Source: Carposina sasakii
Lineage: Eukaryota > Arthropoda > Insecta > Lepidoptera > Carposinidae
Assembly: GCA_014607495.2 (NCBI GenBank)
Contig: CP053163.1
Coordinates: 11,264,716-11,328,715 of the forward strand
Length of the DNA: 64,000 bases
Reading direction: 5' to 3'
Shown: in pieces, positions 1-11,378 of the stretch
Layout: each line of letters starts with the position of its first letter
Position numbering within the stretch: the first letter of the stretch is position 1
Translations under genes and position numbers: made by a program
Notes under the pieces: model-generated
Told to the model about the DNA's origin: nothing
The model's input: the letters and a program-made list of their open reading frames with translations, nothing else
The model's database searches: none

Positions 1-135
1 AAACGACATAATTTCAATTCAGTATAATCTCGGTGGAGTTCTTTTCCAGATATTTATTTAACAACCGGATCAAAGAAAATTTAGAAAATCTATAGCTAAC
101 TTAAAACTACTTAGGGCTATGGCGTACCTATGGGA

Positions 136-279
136 GGTCGGTTGACCATCCCAATTTTTACAGGATGGTCAGCCGATCTATCTTATCAGGTAGCGTGCCC
201 AAAATGCTGGCTGCGTTGCCGCGCTGAATGGCTATGCTTATTCTTTGGCCTATGTAGCACAGCCAGCATTTTGGTCACG
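136..279. repeat. Two adjacent foldback hairpins
   Basis: Two inverted repeats lie side by side. The first has 16-base arms at 136-151 and 163-178 (14 of 16 match, the two differences allow G-U pairs) around an 11-base loop. The second has perfect 15-base arms at 199-213 and 260-274, extending to 19 of 20 if four more bases (194-197 with 276-279) are counted, around a 46-base loop. The key word is CCAAAATGCTGGCTG and its complement. No second copy is seen in the window. It may be a small foldback element; the loop of the second hairpin is too long for a typical microRNA precursor. A reading frame running through it has no recognisable protein. Confidence 0.55.
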
Positions 280-410
280 TGTGGACTCTACAAGACGTTT
301 TCTTTATTACTGGCGAAGTTATATTTAATCTTACTTCAATGAGTTTAGAATTCATGATACTTTTTTGCGATACAACGATACCGCGACATAACACAATGCG
401 CCACGAGTTA

Positions 411-440
411 ATCAAATCAAATCAAATAATTTTATTGCAT
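411..440 (-). mobile_element. 3' tail of a LINE-type retroposon (fragment)
   Basis: On the minus strand this reads ATGCAATAAAATTATTTGAT followed by more TTTGA repeats. This is the form of the 3' end of lepidopteran non-LTR elements, an AATAAA-like signal then a (TTTGA)n tail; the same tail form is at 25766-25797. No upstream body of the element is recognised, so only the last few dozen bases survive or the match is fortuitous. Confidence 0.35.
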
Positions 441-955
441 ACTAATAATTGCGTTTTGTTATCCGCGAGACGTAGGTCACTTTGTGTAGTTAAATAAAAA
501 TGAAACTTGTGCGGAGCAAAACTGGTTGATACTAGAGTGGCTGGGCTAATAGTAGAAATGGATTCCTTCGGCTATGCTGCAGCATATCCCGCAGTTCCAT
601 GCCATGCCATTCCATCAGTCAGCCTCGGCTCTTAACAAACAAAATAAATCCAATTTACATCACGTGTCGTATAAAATTAATTCTTGCTCAAAAATCCTAC
701 AAAATACGTCCTAAATATTCGCTTAATTCGTTTACGCCTGCCCTACCTAACCGTTCTTGAAACTTCATCCCTTAAGCGGCCCTTCATACAGAAACGATGA
801 CCTCGTTCTGTCCTTATACCCTAATAATACTTGACAACGACGCACGAGTTAGAAGAAAAAAATTCTTCTAGGTGTCTGTACATTAGGTATATGACTGTCA
901 TACTTATTTACAACTTACTTATTATATTTTCATGACCAAAATAAATTGTTTTATA
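441..955. other. Unassigned AT-rich sequence
   Basis: No gene, repeat family member or convincing regulatory site was recognised. A small CCAT/GCCAT-rich patch (CATGCCATGCCATTCCATC) is at about 598-616. Confidence 0.4.
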
Positions 956-1165
956 CATATAATCACGCCTTTATCCCTTACGGGGTAGGCAGAGCACCAA
1001 GGGCCGATAGAACCACATGGTGCCACTTCTGACCAATTTTGAGATGTACAAGTTCGGTTAGTAGTGACAGGTGGTCAGCCTATCGCCTACAAAACAACAA
1101 GACCCTCTTGTCCCTCTACTGACTTGTACAGTATGCCTGGGAAGAGAAGCAGCTGTAGCTTATTT
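956..1165 (-). mobile_element. SINE-A copy 1 (5'-shortened)
   Basis: Reverse-strand copy of the repeat best seen at 60171-60430. The plus strand begins with the complement of the tail (CATATAATCACGCC) and runs through CTTACGGGGTAGGCAGAGC to AGAGAAGCAGCTGTAG. A stretch present in other copies between the GAGGGTATAGTTGAGATG and TACAAGTTCGG words is partly missing. The (GTAT)n tail is reduced to one unit. The family is non-coding and is called a retroposon because other copies have target-site duplications. Confidence 0.8.
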
Positions 1166-1290
1166 TATATATAAAAAAAACCCGACTACGTACCTAAAAA
1201 TTAACAATGAAAAATAGAGGTTGTTTTTCTCTCAGTTATTATGAATAGTTTATTTATTTATAATGGGCTTTTTTCAATTCGCTTCTCTGG

Positions 1291-1412
1291 TCAGCCTATT
1301 ACACTACTCCAGAGAAACCACACGGCTCGATCTCCCATTTTCGGCATCCAGTCATTACCAGCCCCTTTAATCATCGGTTCATCTGGCCGGAGGGCGTCCA
1401 ACGATGAATATA
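1291..1412 (-). pseudogene. LINE reverse-transcriptase C-terminal fragment (degenerate)
   Basis: The minus-strand frame from 1401 to the stop at 1291-1293 gives 36 residues that include NDWMPKMGDRAVWFLW and end in VIG before the stop. This matches in form the extreme C-terminus of lepidopteran non-LTR retrotransposon polyproteins, which end ...DWM(x)3-4DRAxWRALEEAYVQQWTAIG. The AYVQQW core has been lost here. The same C-terminal peptide is kept better in SINE-B (4871-4921) and at 48767-48803. Only the last part of the element is present, so it is dead. Confidence 0.6.
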
Positions 1413-1436
1413 CCCCTTTTGTTACAGCCTGTACAG
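1409..1436 (-). mobile_element. Solo terminus of Q-family DNA element (low confidence)
   Basis: The words CCCTTTTGTTACA and CCTGTACAG resemble the end of the family seen at 50271-50327 (CCCTTTTTGTTACACCCTGT). Only about 28 bases are similar, so this is a weak call. Confidence 0.25.
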
Positions 1437-1528
1437 TAAACGTAATACCTTATTCTACCGTAATAATTGTAAATATACCAATATAAGTTATTTTAAAGTA
1501 GGTATAAGTTTTTCTTGCATACTGTATG

Positions 1529-1733
1529 TTTTTTTTTTTATAAATATTCACAAACTTCACAACACATTAACTTAGTCCCACATTAAGATCCATAAGGTCT
1601 TGTGTCGTGGGTACTAAGCAACGGTATATAAATACATAGATAAGTATAGAAACATCCATGACTCGGAAACAAACATTAATATTCATTATATAAATGCTTG
1701 CACCTACCGGGATTCGAACCTAGGACCTATGGC
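1529..1733 (-). mobile_element. SINE-C copy 1 (tRNA-derived, head truncated)
   Basis: Reverse copy of the tRNA-headed SINE whose full form is at 22432-22664. It starts with the complement of a poly-A tail (T-run at 1529-1540), contains GTCTTGTGTCGTGGGTACTA, and reaches the pol III B-box complement (GGATTCGAACC). The match stops before the A-box half of the tRNA-like head, so this copy lost its 5' end. Confidence 0.8.
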
Positions 1734-3520
1734 TATGTTTATAGCTATAAAGGAGATTCTGTACTTAGGTATATAATCTACCATCTGTAATGTATCCTGT
1801 ATGCAAATAAAGAAATTCTATTCTACCTTTATCGTCTGAGACAAGAGTAAAAATATAATATAGCAACGTATTCTTATTTCTAACACGAATTTGAAATAAA
1901 ATCTCGTGCGATTGGCCGGCCTGTCCTGTTCTCACATCGCTGACTTCAATTCATATCAGTGTGAATTTGGGCCGGAGGAGCTACTGCCTTTAAAAATAAG
2001 GATATTACTGAAAAACCTGGCTCACTTATTTCTCGACATATTTATCCATACTTCAGTACAAATATCTGAAAAACAAAATGGCGGATATTTGAACAGCTGA
2101 TACAGCACTTGTACGTATCGACTGCTAGCGTTGTCCAGTATCGCGTGTAGTCGGTACCGGTACTGGTGGTATACGTACCTAAGAAAAATATCAGCTGATC
2201 ATAAGTCCGCCACTTTCTTTTTAGATAGATATTTGTATGGACATATACATATGTGTATAAGGGGACGCCCTAGAAAAAAAGCGGATTGATTCATTTTTGT
2301 ATACGCAATTACTCAATAGGCGTATTGAATCTTAATTAAACACCAAAAATACTATAACGTGATATCTTTTCTTCAAACTCCTGCTAACAAAACTATAGAT
2401 TTCGTATAAAACTACAGCCTTTAGAAATATGCTTCAATATGCCTATTTTCCTACATATAAAACTTCTCGCCCATCGTGTGATTATAGTGTAAGAACCCGT
2501 ATAAAATAATGTATTTCACATAACTTCCATCAAAACCGTTTTCGCTATCTCAATAGGCGTATCAGAGTCAATAGACCTCAAAAATTAAAAAGAATGATGT
2601 CACAAATATTTCACTCAAAATTGATATCAAAATGTTATGAACCGTGATGCACATAATGAATATCGAAATTCAGAAGTTGCGGTACATGACCCGTATCGAA
2701 CCTGCGACCTCCAGACTGAGGTGGATGATATCACGGGTGATATTCCTCTGGGCAGGATTATTATATTATATACTAGCTTAAAGATAGTAACCTTAAAATT
2801 TGTTGCTTAAGTTTTATTTTTATAGAAATCACCCTAGTGTGAGATCTATTCATCCATCCATTCTATCTATTTAAAAAAAAAACTTGTAAAAAACGCATCT
2901 AAATCCGTTGCTAATTTTAAAGATTTAAGCATACCTATACATATTTATAGTGGGCTATTTACTGAACATTTCGCTTAGCATACCTCTACTATACAGCATG
3001 TATATAGCACGTAATAGACCTCAAAAAAGAATAGTAAAACCCAACTCTGATGCGGGAAATAAAGTGACGTTTTCAATGTCTCACATTGTCAGTTGAACTT
3101 ATTGAGACGAATAGACGGGGTGACTATTTCTCCTTTACCCTATATTTCTCCTTTCCCCTATATTTTCGCGAAAAAATTCCCTTATCGATTGTCGGTGCGC
3201 CCCTGAATATTATTTGTGATATTTCATTCGTTCGTGCGTTAGTTTTGGAATTTGGCTTGCTTTTTGTGATGATCGTGTTTTCCTATTGCCTCCGTTATGA
3301 AGACGACTTTCTTATAACTATAAAAATAAGTATGTTGTAAATAAAAGATTCTACCTATATTTATTGTAGGTTTTTTTGCGATTTCTTTACAGTTGTACTT
3401 AAAATTTAACTAATACTTTTCATGCAGTCACCTGTTTATGAAATCACTGAGCTAAGCTCGCTACTGACTGATATCGTGCGGTATGTTACATGTCACGGGG
3501 AGCATTCATGCAGTCAGTAG
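1734..3520. other. AT-rich sequence with one Q-family terminus
   Basis: No gene recognised. A stretch at about 2951-3000 (GTGGGCTATT, then TTCGCTTAGCATACC, then TATACAGCATGTAT) matches the order of words at 50271-50328 and is taken as an eroded Q-family terminus on the minus strand. The reading frame near 3086-3340 shows no recognisable domain. A short palindromic patch GTACCGGTAC lies at about 2153-2162. Confidence 0.35.
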
Positions 3521-3756
3521 GTAGGTAGTGTTACGGCGAAACCAGCGAGCTACGACGTAGGTACATAGTGTTACGGTGAAACCAGCGAGCTACGACGTAG
3601 GTACATAGTGTTACGGTGAAACCAGCGAGCTACGACGTAGGTACGTAGTGTTACGGTGAAACCAGCGAGCTACGACGTAGGTACGTAGTGTTACGGTGAA
3701 ACCAGCGAGCTACGACGTAGGTACGTAGTGTTACGGTGAAACCAGCGAGCTACGAC
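3521..3756. repeat. 40-bp minisatellite, six tandem copies
   Basis: Six head-to-tail units: 3521-3556 (36 bp, lacks four bases), then 3557-3596, 3597-3636, 3637-3676, 3677-3716 and 3717-3756 (40 bp each). Every unit ends in GCGAGCTACGAC. Units 2 and 3 read GTAGGTACAT at the start, units 4 to 6 read GTAGGTACGT, and unit 1 carries ACGGCGAA where the others have ACGGTGAA. Such near-identity indicates recent tandem expansion or homogenisation. The array is more GC-rich than its surroundings and carries several CpG sites. Confidence 0.97.
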
Positions 3757-4658
3757 GCGTTATTCCATAGCTTTTGGAATACGGTTGTATCGCATAACAT
3801 GTCCGCAGTGACTGCATTTACACCGCGTGATGTCTTTAGTATCGAGCTTACTCTTTAAAGAAATAACAGAGAATTTTAAAGAAAAGTTATTTCTTTACAA
3901 ATTCTATACCAAAACAAGAGTGTTTCGATTTCCTCCCTTCAAAATCGAATTAACATGCAAAACGTGAGTTCAATAAAATTCTAAATTACCAAACTGAACT
4001 CCTTCTGACCTCTCAATAATGTAGTACAGATAGAGTTACATATACAGTTCTCTAAGCTCACAACATAGTAAACAAACATACAAATAACGTTGAATAACAT
4101 TACGCCCCATTTACCATTACATAGTCAATGGCGGACACTGCCGTATAAAGTTTATGACCAACAAATAATATACTCAAGAGTATACGGTTCATGTCATATT
4201 TTATGCCTCAGTCGCCTTTGCATTTATCGGCCAATCATTTTGAATATACGTTTCTATTTTAGGTTCTTTGGGAGCAAAATGATGAAGCATGTGCTTTAAA
4301 AGTCGAGATGTCTTTCGATACTTTATTGCAACTTGTATTTTAATACCAATAATGGCATTAGTAGCTGGCTTATGAGATAAGGTTGGCAACCTGCACAATG
4401 TGACATAGTATGTCCGTACGTACATAGAATTTACCTGGCCCGAAAACGTAAAAGCAGATACAACACAACGTAAACACTCACGACAAGTTCATAAAGGATT
4501 GACAATGATATATAAAAGTAATTACTCAAGCAAATTGTTTCCTTATATATCCCTTCCTAATAGTACTCATAGTGTTTTTTGACAGTTCTTAACTACTGTT
4601 AGGTTAGGTTAAAAAAGTTTTTAACTACAATAGGTACATGGAATTATTAGGTGCAATT
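3757..4658. other. Unassigned AT-rich sequence
   Basis: No gene recognised. GTTAGGTTAGGTTA at about 4600-4613 is a two-to-three-unit TTAGG run, the telomere repeat of moths, too short to mean more than chance or a tiny insertion. Confidence 0.35.
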
Positions 4659-4669
4659 ACTTGAGTAGA

Positions 4670-4933
4670 GTTGGCGGCGTGATGCCGGCAGAGTAGAATT
4701 TGTACCACCCCATGTCTGCCCGAGGGTATCGTACGAGGCGATTAAGGGTTTCCGGGAGGTGAGCAGCAGCGCCTCCCGTGTTGGCAACATAGTCCAAAAT
4801 ATAAACTGCGGTCACCAACCCGCCTGCCCAGCGTGGTGACTATGGGCAAATACCCCCCATGGCAGTCTTGTGGCGTGCCCTGGGGGAGGCCTACGTCCAG
4901 CAGTGGACTGCAATAGGCTGATGATGATGATGA
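4670..4933 (+). mobile_element. SINE-B copy 1, full length, with 11-bp TSD
   Basis: Retroposon of 264 bp flanked by the perfect direct repeat ACTTGAGTAGA at 4659-4669 and 4934-4944. The head has GTGATGCCGGCAGAGTAG; the tail is (GAT)n. The last part, 4871-4921, reads in frame as WRALGEAYVQQWTAIG and a stop, the C-terminal peptide of a non-LTR retrotransposon, so the 3' end of this non-autonomous element is a copy of a LINE 3' end. This is how SINEs usually recruit a partner LINE's reverse transcriptase. No clear pol III A or B box was found in the head. Confidence 0.9.
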
Positions 4934-4944
4934 ACTTGAGTAGA

Positions 4945-7900
4945 AGTATTAACATCTTTTTATAGATTCGGGTTCAAATAAATATAATTTACGAATTTAA
5001 ACTTATCCGAGAAAAGGTTTAAATATTGATAAGCGCATATTTTAGAGCTCGTGCTAATAACATTTGGGTATAGAATAGCTTGATAAGCAACCGCAGTTGG
5101 AATTGTACTATTATCGATTTCGACTGCTTGGTGTCTACAAACTTTGCTAGAACTTTACGAAAATAGGGACGATATTGGGCTAGGTCGTTCACCTGAGCCT
5201 ATTGTATCAACATCGTGCGTCGTCGTTAGCAATTTGATATTAATCTCTTTTTATCCGACAGCGCTTGAAGGAGGGTTATGTGTTTCGAGTGTATGTACCT
5301 ATGTATGTTTGAATGTATACTTCCTTGGCACGCTCTAGGGCTACGGCTAGTCGCATAGCTTGAGAGGCATCATTAGATTTGTTTTAGACGAGAAAGTGAC
5401 ACTGAATGAAAATTTTTAAGCAGTCAGGTTTTTTAATGAGGTTTAGTTCATAAATATCGGATGCTCACGACTTCGTACGAGTAAATATTCGGATGCTGTT
5501 TTTCTTTATTCCAATTTAAGGAAATCGAATAATTCTATAGTTCTTCTATAGGTATGTACTCCTTAGTAAATATACCAACCGACGGGCGTTTCCAAAGTAG
5601 GAATAAAATAAGGCAAAATTATATCACCACATAAATGTAGGCGGAATTTCTTGGAATAATGAAACTCTTTTTAGATACATGTTACACATTTGTGCGTGAC
5701 TTATCAATCACATCTGAATAACAGATGCACAAAAATGATGCCCGTTGGCGTAATATTGAAGGGAAATAAAACATGAAATAGGTAAAAACATATTTTAATA
5801 TATGGATAAAAATATTTTTTATGTTATAAACATGCTTACGCCGAATGACATGACAGATCATTAAGAGTATTATGTTAACATTTCACTAATTTTATGTTAC
5901 GTTGCTTGCACACATAATATGCTTTACGAATATGTCTTATTAATATCGTTTAGTACTATGTGTCCCTGCATTTTGTATTTACATTTTAGTTGGTGCACGA
6001 ACATTATTTGGATTATAATTGAATATTTAGTTTTGCGTAAGGTAAGATAAAATGTCTCATAGGTTCGGGTATAAATGGATTTGGTATCGCTTCATATGCT
6101 TCATGGTTTAGACCTAGAAAACACCCGTTCACTCGGTTTCTGGAGATTTGTATATTCAATTTAAATACCCACCGAAAAGCAAACAGGTATAAACCGAGCC
6201 CACAAAGTCTAGCCATCGGAATTTCCGTCACTTGACCGGGAAAAAAATGGGAGAAACTTACCAAACAACAAATTCACTCCATTTGGCGAACAAAAGAAAT
6301 GTGATGTAATAATACAATAAATCTTATCAGGAATGAAGTTCGAGGCGAGTTTCCCGATACATTCGTGCCTTCGGAGTGGTTGATATATTGCATTATTATG
6401 AATTATGTGCTGCCTTAGGCTGGAGCTTTTATTTATTGCCGACGTGGTTCAGACGGCCGCATATGCTCGAGTTCTGAAGTCGCTTCGGCGCGAGTTTTCA
6501 AGTCACTTTTGGCTCCGGGAAAGATTATTAAATTGGTTTAGTTTTTTAAGTATAATTGTATGTAAATTATTAAAAAAAAAACTTTATCTAGAGTATTTAT
6601 GAGTAGTGATGGTGTATGGTCATTGTTGGACCCGGAATGAAAGACATAAGAAGAAAGAAGAAGCAGTGGCTAAATATTTCGAATGTAATTCTTAAATTTA
6701 GAATATTACATTTTTAGACAAACTTAATATTCAATATTTCCCATTAAAAAATTTCATTATACATAGGAAACGTTCATTATTTGTATACCTAGTACGATAT
6801 GACCTTATATATACAATCTTAAAACTCCGAATCTACCCAGTCATGATAAGAGCATAAACTATAATGTCTTACAATAGCGCACAGCAAACCAACGGTGAGA
6901 GTTCATCACGTGTGTTTGACGAACGCGTGAAAATAAAGCTTCCAATTGGATGTCGAATTGTCGACCCTCTATCGATTTAATCCAGAAATAATGTAACTTT
7001 GTCTAAACTTACAGGTCACACAATGAACGCGCTCAGTCTTGATATCCACATACTGCGTTCGTCAGCCCAGTCAGGCGATAGATTAGATGCACATGCTTAC
7101 TGAACATTATGCTTATTTACTACAGGTAGTACCAGGGTGATGTCTATTTGAAAACAATGTACATTCTATGCCAGGTACTCAGAGTTATAACTGGGATTGG
7201 AACTATGGTACTGGTATGGTAGACCTTTGCTCCATCAAGTATCTCCATTCTCAGTAGCATACCCAAAATTATGGCATTGAAGTCAAATTGAAAATTGGTC
7301 AAAATTGAAGCCAGCATTATGATCATGCCTCGACGCTTGTTTACCTGTATACCTTATCACTATGAGTAAACTCCTGTTTTATAAAGAAGCTTATGTTTTG
7401 CCTATGACTTATTGTTCTGTATTCATTTCATTGTATTCATAAGACATGTCTATAAAACATGTCTTATTACAAAGTGTTATGTTATATTGATACCGCAAAA
7501 AATGGTGTATTCCACTATGATCACAATACTATTTGGATGAGTGCACGAACTTTATTACATAGAATGAAATAAAACCAGTGAATTTGGTAGTTTGACAGCA
7601 AAACTTAATGATTGAATTATAAGACTAAAAAAATCTCGTAAAGAAAGAATTTTATTACAATTAAATGAATTTTATTGCTGAATGTTCCCCCTCTGAGTCG
7701 TAAAGTTAGTTTACTAACTTACAGTTCACTTGACCATCATACCTACTTCTTACCTACCTACCTTCTGTATTCGTTTGAAATTAAAATTATGGTGTTTTGA
7801 AGTTATTTTACATGTTTTACAAATAGGTTAATAAGTGAATATTATGTCGTTAGTTATATATAAAGAAATAAAAGAAGTTCTGCTGTAATACTTTATTGTA

Positions 7901-10900
7901 ACATTATACAGCAATTCAAAAATAAATAAGAGAGACATATTAAAGATCACAGAAAATCGTGAGAAGAGAATAATCGGATACATACAGATAAAATCCCGTG
8001 CTTCTATTGATGAAAAACTTCAACCGTCATTACTATTCATACCTACCTCATAAAGTTTATACATGCAAACAGTATTCGCCAGTCCTTTCCCTTCTTTTCT
8101 TAATAAAAACTTTATTGCCAACATCCAACTTCCATATAACCAACCATGTATCAAACTAACAAGTGTTATAATCCATAATGGAATAATATAAGAATTAACA
8201 ACTAGTATAAAGTAATATAAAATTTACATCTGGGACATAAATATTTTTGCAGTTCTATAAACTGCTGTTAGGTACTCTATAAAAAACATTTAAAAAGCTT
8301 CGAGCTTCGTTCCTCTATAATATTTTAATTAAGAAGAAGGAAGTCTGTTCTGTGGAATATACGACCATATTTTCGTTTTATAGCGCTCTAGCAATCCTAT
8401 ATTTGTCACGGGTAGCCGTAATGGCACCTTAGAGAGACCTGTCTAATCCCTTCCCGGCCCTTTTGACCTAAAATTGAAATTCCTTCTCCTTACTAAATGG
8501 TAATGGCTACTGTGCTAGCATTAACTAAAGATTAAGAAAGAAAATGTGGTACGTAGGTTGTGACTGTAAGTTAAAGTACTGTTAAAAGGATATTTTGGCG
8601 GAGTGAATATCAATGACCTAACTTATCTGGAGCTAAGACGAAGTAATATTATTTTCTTGATCTTATCGACAAACATTCGGCATTAACACGTTCTCTAATA
8701 GGAGATTTATGAATGAATTAAATATTTTATTTGTCAGTTTTTCGGTAATACAATGATATTATACAATGTACGGTGCCTTAAACCTTAATGTCCGCAAAAA
8801 TCTGCCTGTTTACAAATCATAAATAGTCACTAATTAATTAAACGTAACCTTAGTAGACAAAATTTACAAGGCATGCAGGTTTCAATATTACAAGTGAGAC
8901 TCAACAATATGATATACTCATTGCAAGTGTCATACAAGTAATAAAAAATATTAATAAATTAAATTAGAAAGCACCCAAATACTCATCAACAGAATAATGA
9001 CATTTATCCAGTAACTAATTTTATACTCTATTTTAAACTCTATTTTTTATACTTTATTTTAAACTCTAGCCGCTACGATTTGACATTGTCTTAGTACATA
9101 GCCAATATTATTCATTGTACTTTGCGCTTACCTAACCTAACCTAACCATTCTGCGAAAACCAAATTTAGCTGAACAAAGCTCTTAGCAGATTTATGCGGT
9201 TTCACAGCGGTAGGTTATAAACTACTCGTATAATAATCTCTGCTGCCAATGGTAAATGTTCTATTTCCCGGCTATCACTGTCAAAGAAAAATCAATTTGT
9301 GTTCTACAATTTTTGCAGCTTAGATATAATGGTGCTCTCAAATCACTTACGTTAACACTCTCAACACGCCGCCCGAGCAGAAAGGTGACAAGTCGTAAAG
9401 TGCAGAATCTCAACGTCACACTCTGCCGCGCACTTTCTTGAAATGCACTTACTTGTCTCCGCTTTTAGTGGGCAAATGGTTCTTGTAAATACTGGTCCTG
9501 ATACTGGCGCTAAATGGAATACGTGACATTTGGAACTTTATCCTATTTGTTACTTTTATATCCTGTCACTAATGGAATGATGGGTATGGAATATTTTCTA
9601 ATAATTAGTGCATTTTGAATGTGGGTGGGTATCATAGAAAGATTTCCTAAGGGATAAATCCGTTTATATTCTAAATCTTTAAATAATGTGCTAAATGTAC
9701 CTAGGACCCTAGATACTATTTAAATATACAAAACTAAAGTTGATTAGCTTGGAAAGTAATTTCGGTGTTTCGGCCTAGTCTGTCTTCACAACTTTTACTT
9801 CACCATTCGCATGAGTAAAAGCAAATTATTTAGGTACGAGTAATGCTGAATAGTGATGCTATCTCTAGCTCATTTTCACACAACATAATTCATGAGTCAA
9901 GCAAAGTACCTAGGTCTCTCGACGAATCTAGTTTTTCATTTGTTCTGGTTAGCTGGAAGAGGTCACTTATAGAGATAAGCTCGCTTTTGTGTAATATTTT
10001 ATTTTAAATTGTGTTACTTTTTATCTATGTGTGTGTACAATAAAGAATAGGAATACGTATCTATAGCAGTTCGTCACCATAACACTTCCACCAATAGGAA
10101 GCCTTTATTTTACGCGCTCGCTTAATGACGAGATTACGTTACAACTGTTTCAAATTATGACAAGATAACAAACGTCAATGCGAAAAGATGATTGATTGGT
10201 TATTTCTTATAATCTCTGTTTCCATTACACTGAGAATAAACGTTAAATACCTAGCAATATCGGAAAATTACAAGTTAATACTGGAGGAAAACGTTGGTCG
10301 GGCACCAAAGCCATACTTTAACATCGGTAACGGTCAATAAAAAGGATAAATTTCCTACCGGGTCGTGACCAGAGGGTTATATGTACAGTCTAGAACTCTA
10401 GCCTTGCTGTGCCAAAAGAAACCAAGGATCTACTAGAATACGGGTCATTTTTGAAGGTAGCCGCAGTATTTTATGGCGGCAACATGTGGAAATGACGTCG
10501 ACTCAGCGAATCGTGACACCGCGGTGACGAATTTTCAAAATTGCTCGACGCAATTTAGATTCGCTTCATTTTAGGGTTAATTTTCTTTAGAGGTTTTGGA
10601 TGTGCTGTCTGTTTGATTTCCTTTAACTATAGGTATGTGTGGTTAATCCTACTTATATTGTTAATGTCCAAGTTTATCAGAATATATATTTATTTTTTAT
10701 GCATAGATAAGTGAACGAATTTTCATGAAATATTGCATTTACTCGTATATATATAGCTTATACAAATATCGGAATAACACATTGGCACATTTATATTTCA
10801 CGCCGAAATATCATAGGCGTATACTAGTTGATTATAATGAAAGTATAGTGCTGTACAAGGAGTAATAAGTAGAATGGTAAATACAAAATTAAACAACTAT

Positions 10901-10920
10901 TTGATTGGGCAAATTAAGAA
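4945..10920. other. Six kb of AT-rich sequence, no gene recognised
   Basis: This is the emptiest part of the window. The reading frames here are short and have no recognisable domain. Small items only: a perfect 11-bp hairpin at 7439-7449/7457-7467 with a 7-base loop (arm ATAAGACATGT); three CCTAA units at 9131-9147; a degenerate tandem patch at about 9018-9068 with repeated TTTTAAACTCTA-like words. No SINE or LINE copy of the families listed here was found. Confidence 0.4.
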
Positions 10921-11110
10921 ATTTTTTTTTTTTTTTTTAGTTTATCCCGAAGGAAAGGCAAGGGGAACTAAGCCCATACAGCCTAATCATTGTCTAGTAA
11001 AATGAATTCTGAATTTATGATGGATGATAATGATGATGAATGGAAACGTCGGAAAAATCCTCAAGAACGAGTTTAAAATTAGTAAAAATCAAAAATAATT
11101 GCAGAATTAC
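10921..11110 (+). repeat. Repeat E copy 1
   Basis: Starts with a T-run and then TTTATCCCGAAGGAAAGGCA, passes a GATGATAATGATGATGAATG patch and then ACGTCGG and TCCTCAAGAAC. The same words in the same order occur on the minus strand at 46109-46290, so this is an interspersed repeat. No coding potential or target duplication was recognised, and its class is unknown. Confidence 0.75.
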
Positions 11111-11136
11111 ATGAAATCTGAGGCCAATATTAAAAT

Positions 11137-11378
11137 ATACATGAAATTGTATTAGGCGTTACAATTCCTTTAGGGTTTTAGAGGTTCATAGTAATTAGTG
11201 GTTTACTAATTTACTAATTTCTATAATCCTGTGCCATCCTGTTGGCGAAACATAAGAAATGTAGATTGTTTATCTAGTTTTTGATTTCGGAAAATAATGC
11301 TAGGTGCTCGGGTCTGGTTTCTCATGGCGATGTAGTTAATAAAATTATGAGTTATCAGATCCGAGGGTCAGTTGTAAC
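11137..11378 (+). repeat. Repeat M copy 1, GC-rich arms missing
   Basis: Aligns with 59051-59400: it shares ATGAAATTGTATTAGGCGTT at the left, TATCTAGTTTTTGATTTCGG in the middle and CAGATCCGAGGGTCAG at the right. It lacks the two GC-rich segments that form the 23-bp inverted arms of the other copy. It retains the internal pair CTCGGGTCTG / CAGATCCGAG, which can form a short stem. Confidence 0.75.

Noticed and set aside
3521..3756. CRISPR array
   Set aside because: Units are contiguous with no unique spacers, and this is eukaryotic DNA; it is a minisatellite.
9131..9147. Telomeric (TTAGG)n tract
   Set aside because: Only about three units; similar two-to-three-unit runs at 4600 and 31482 show this can occur by chance.
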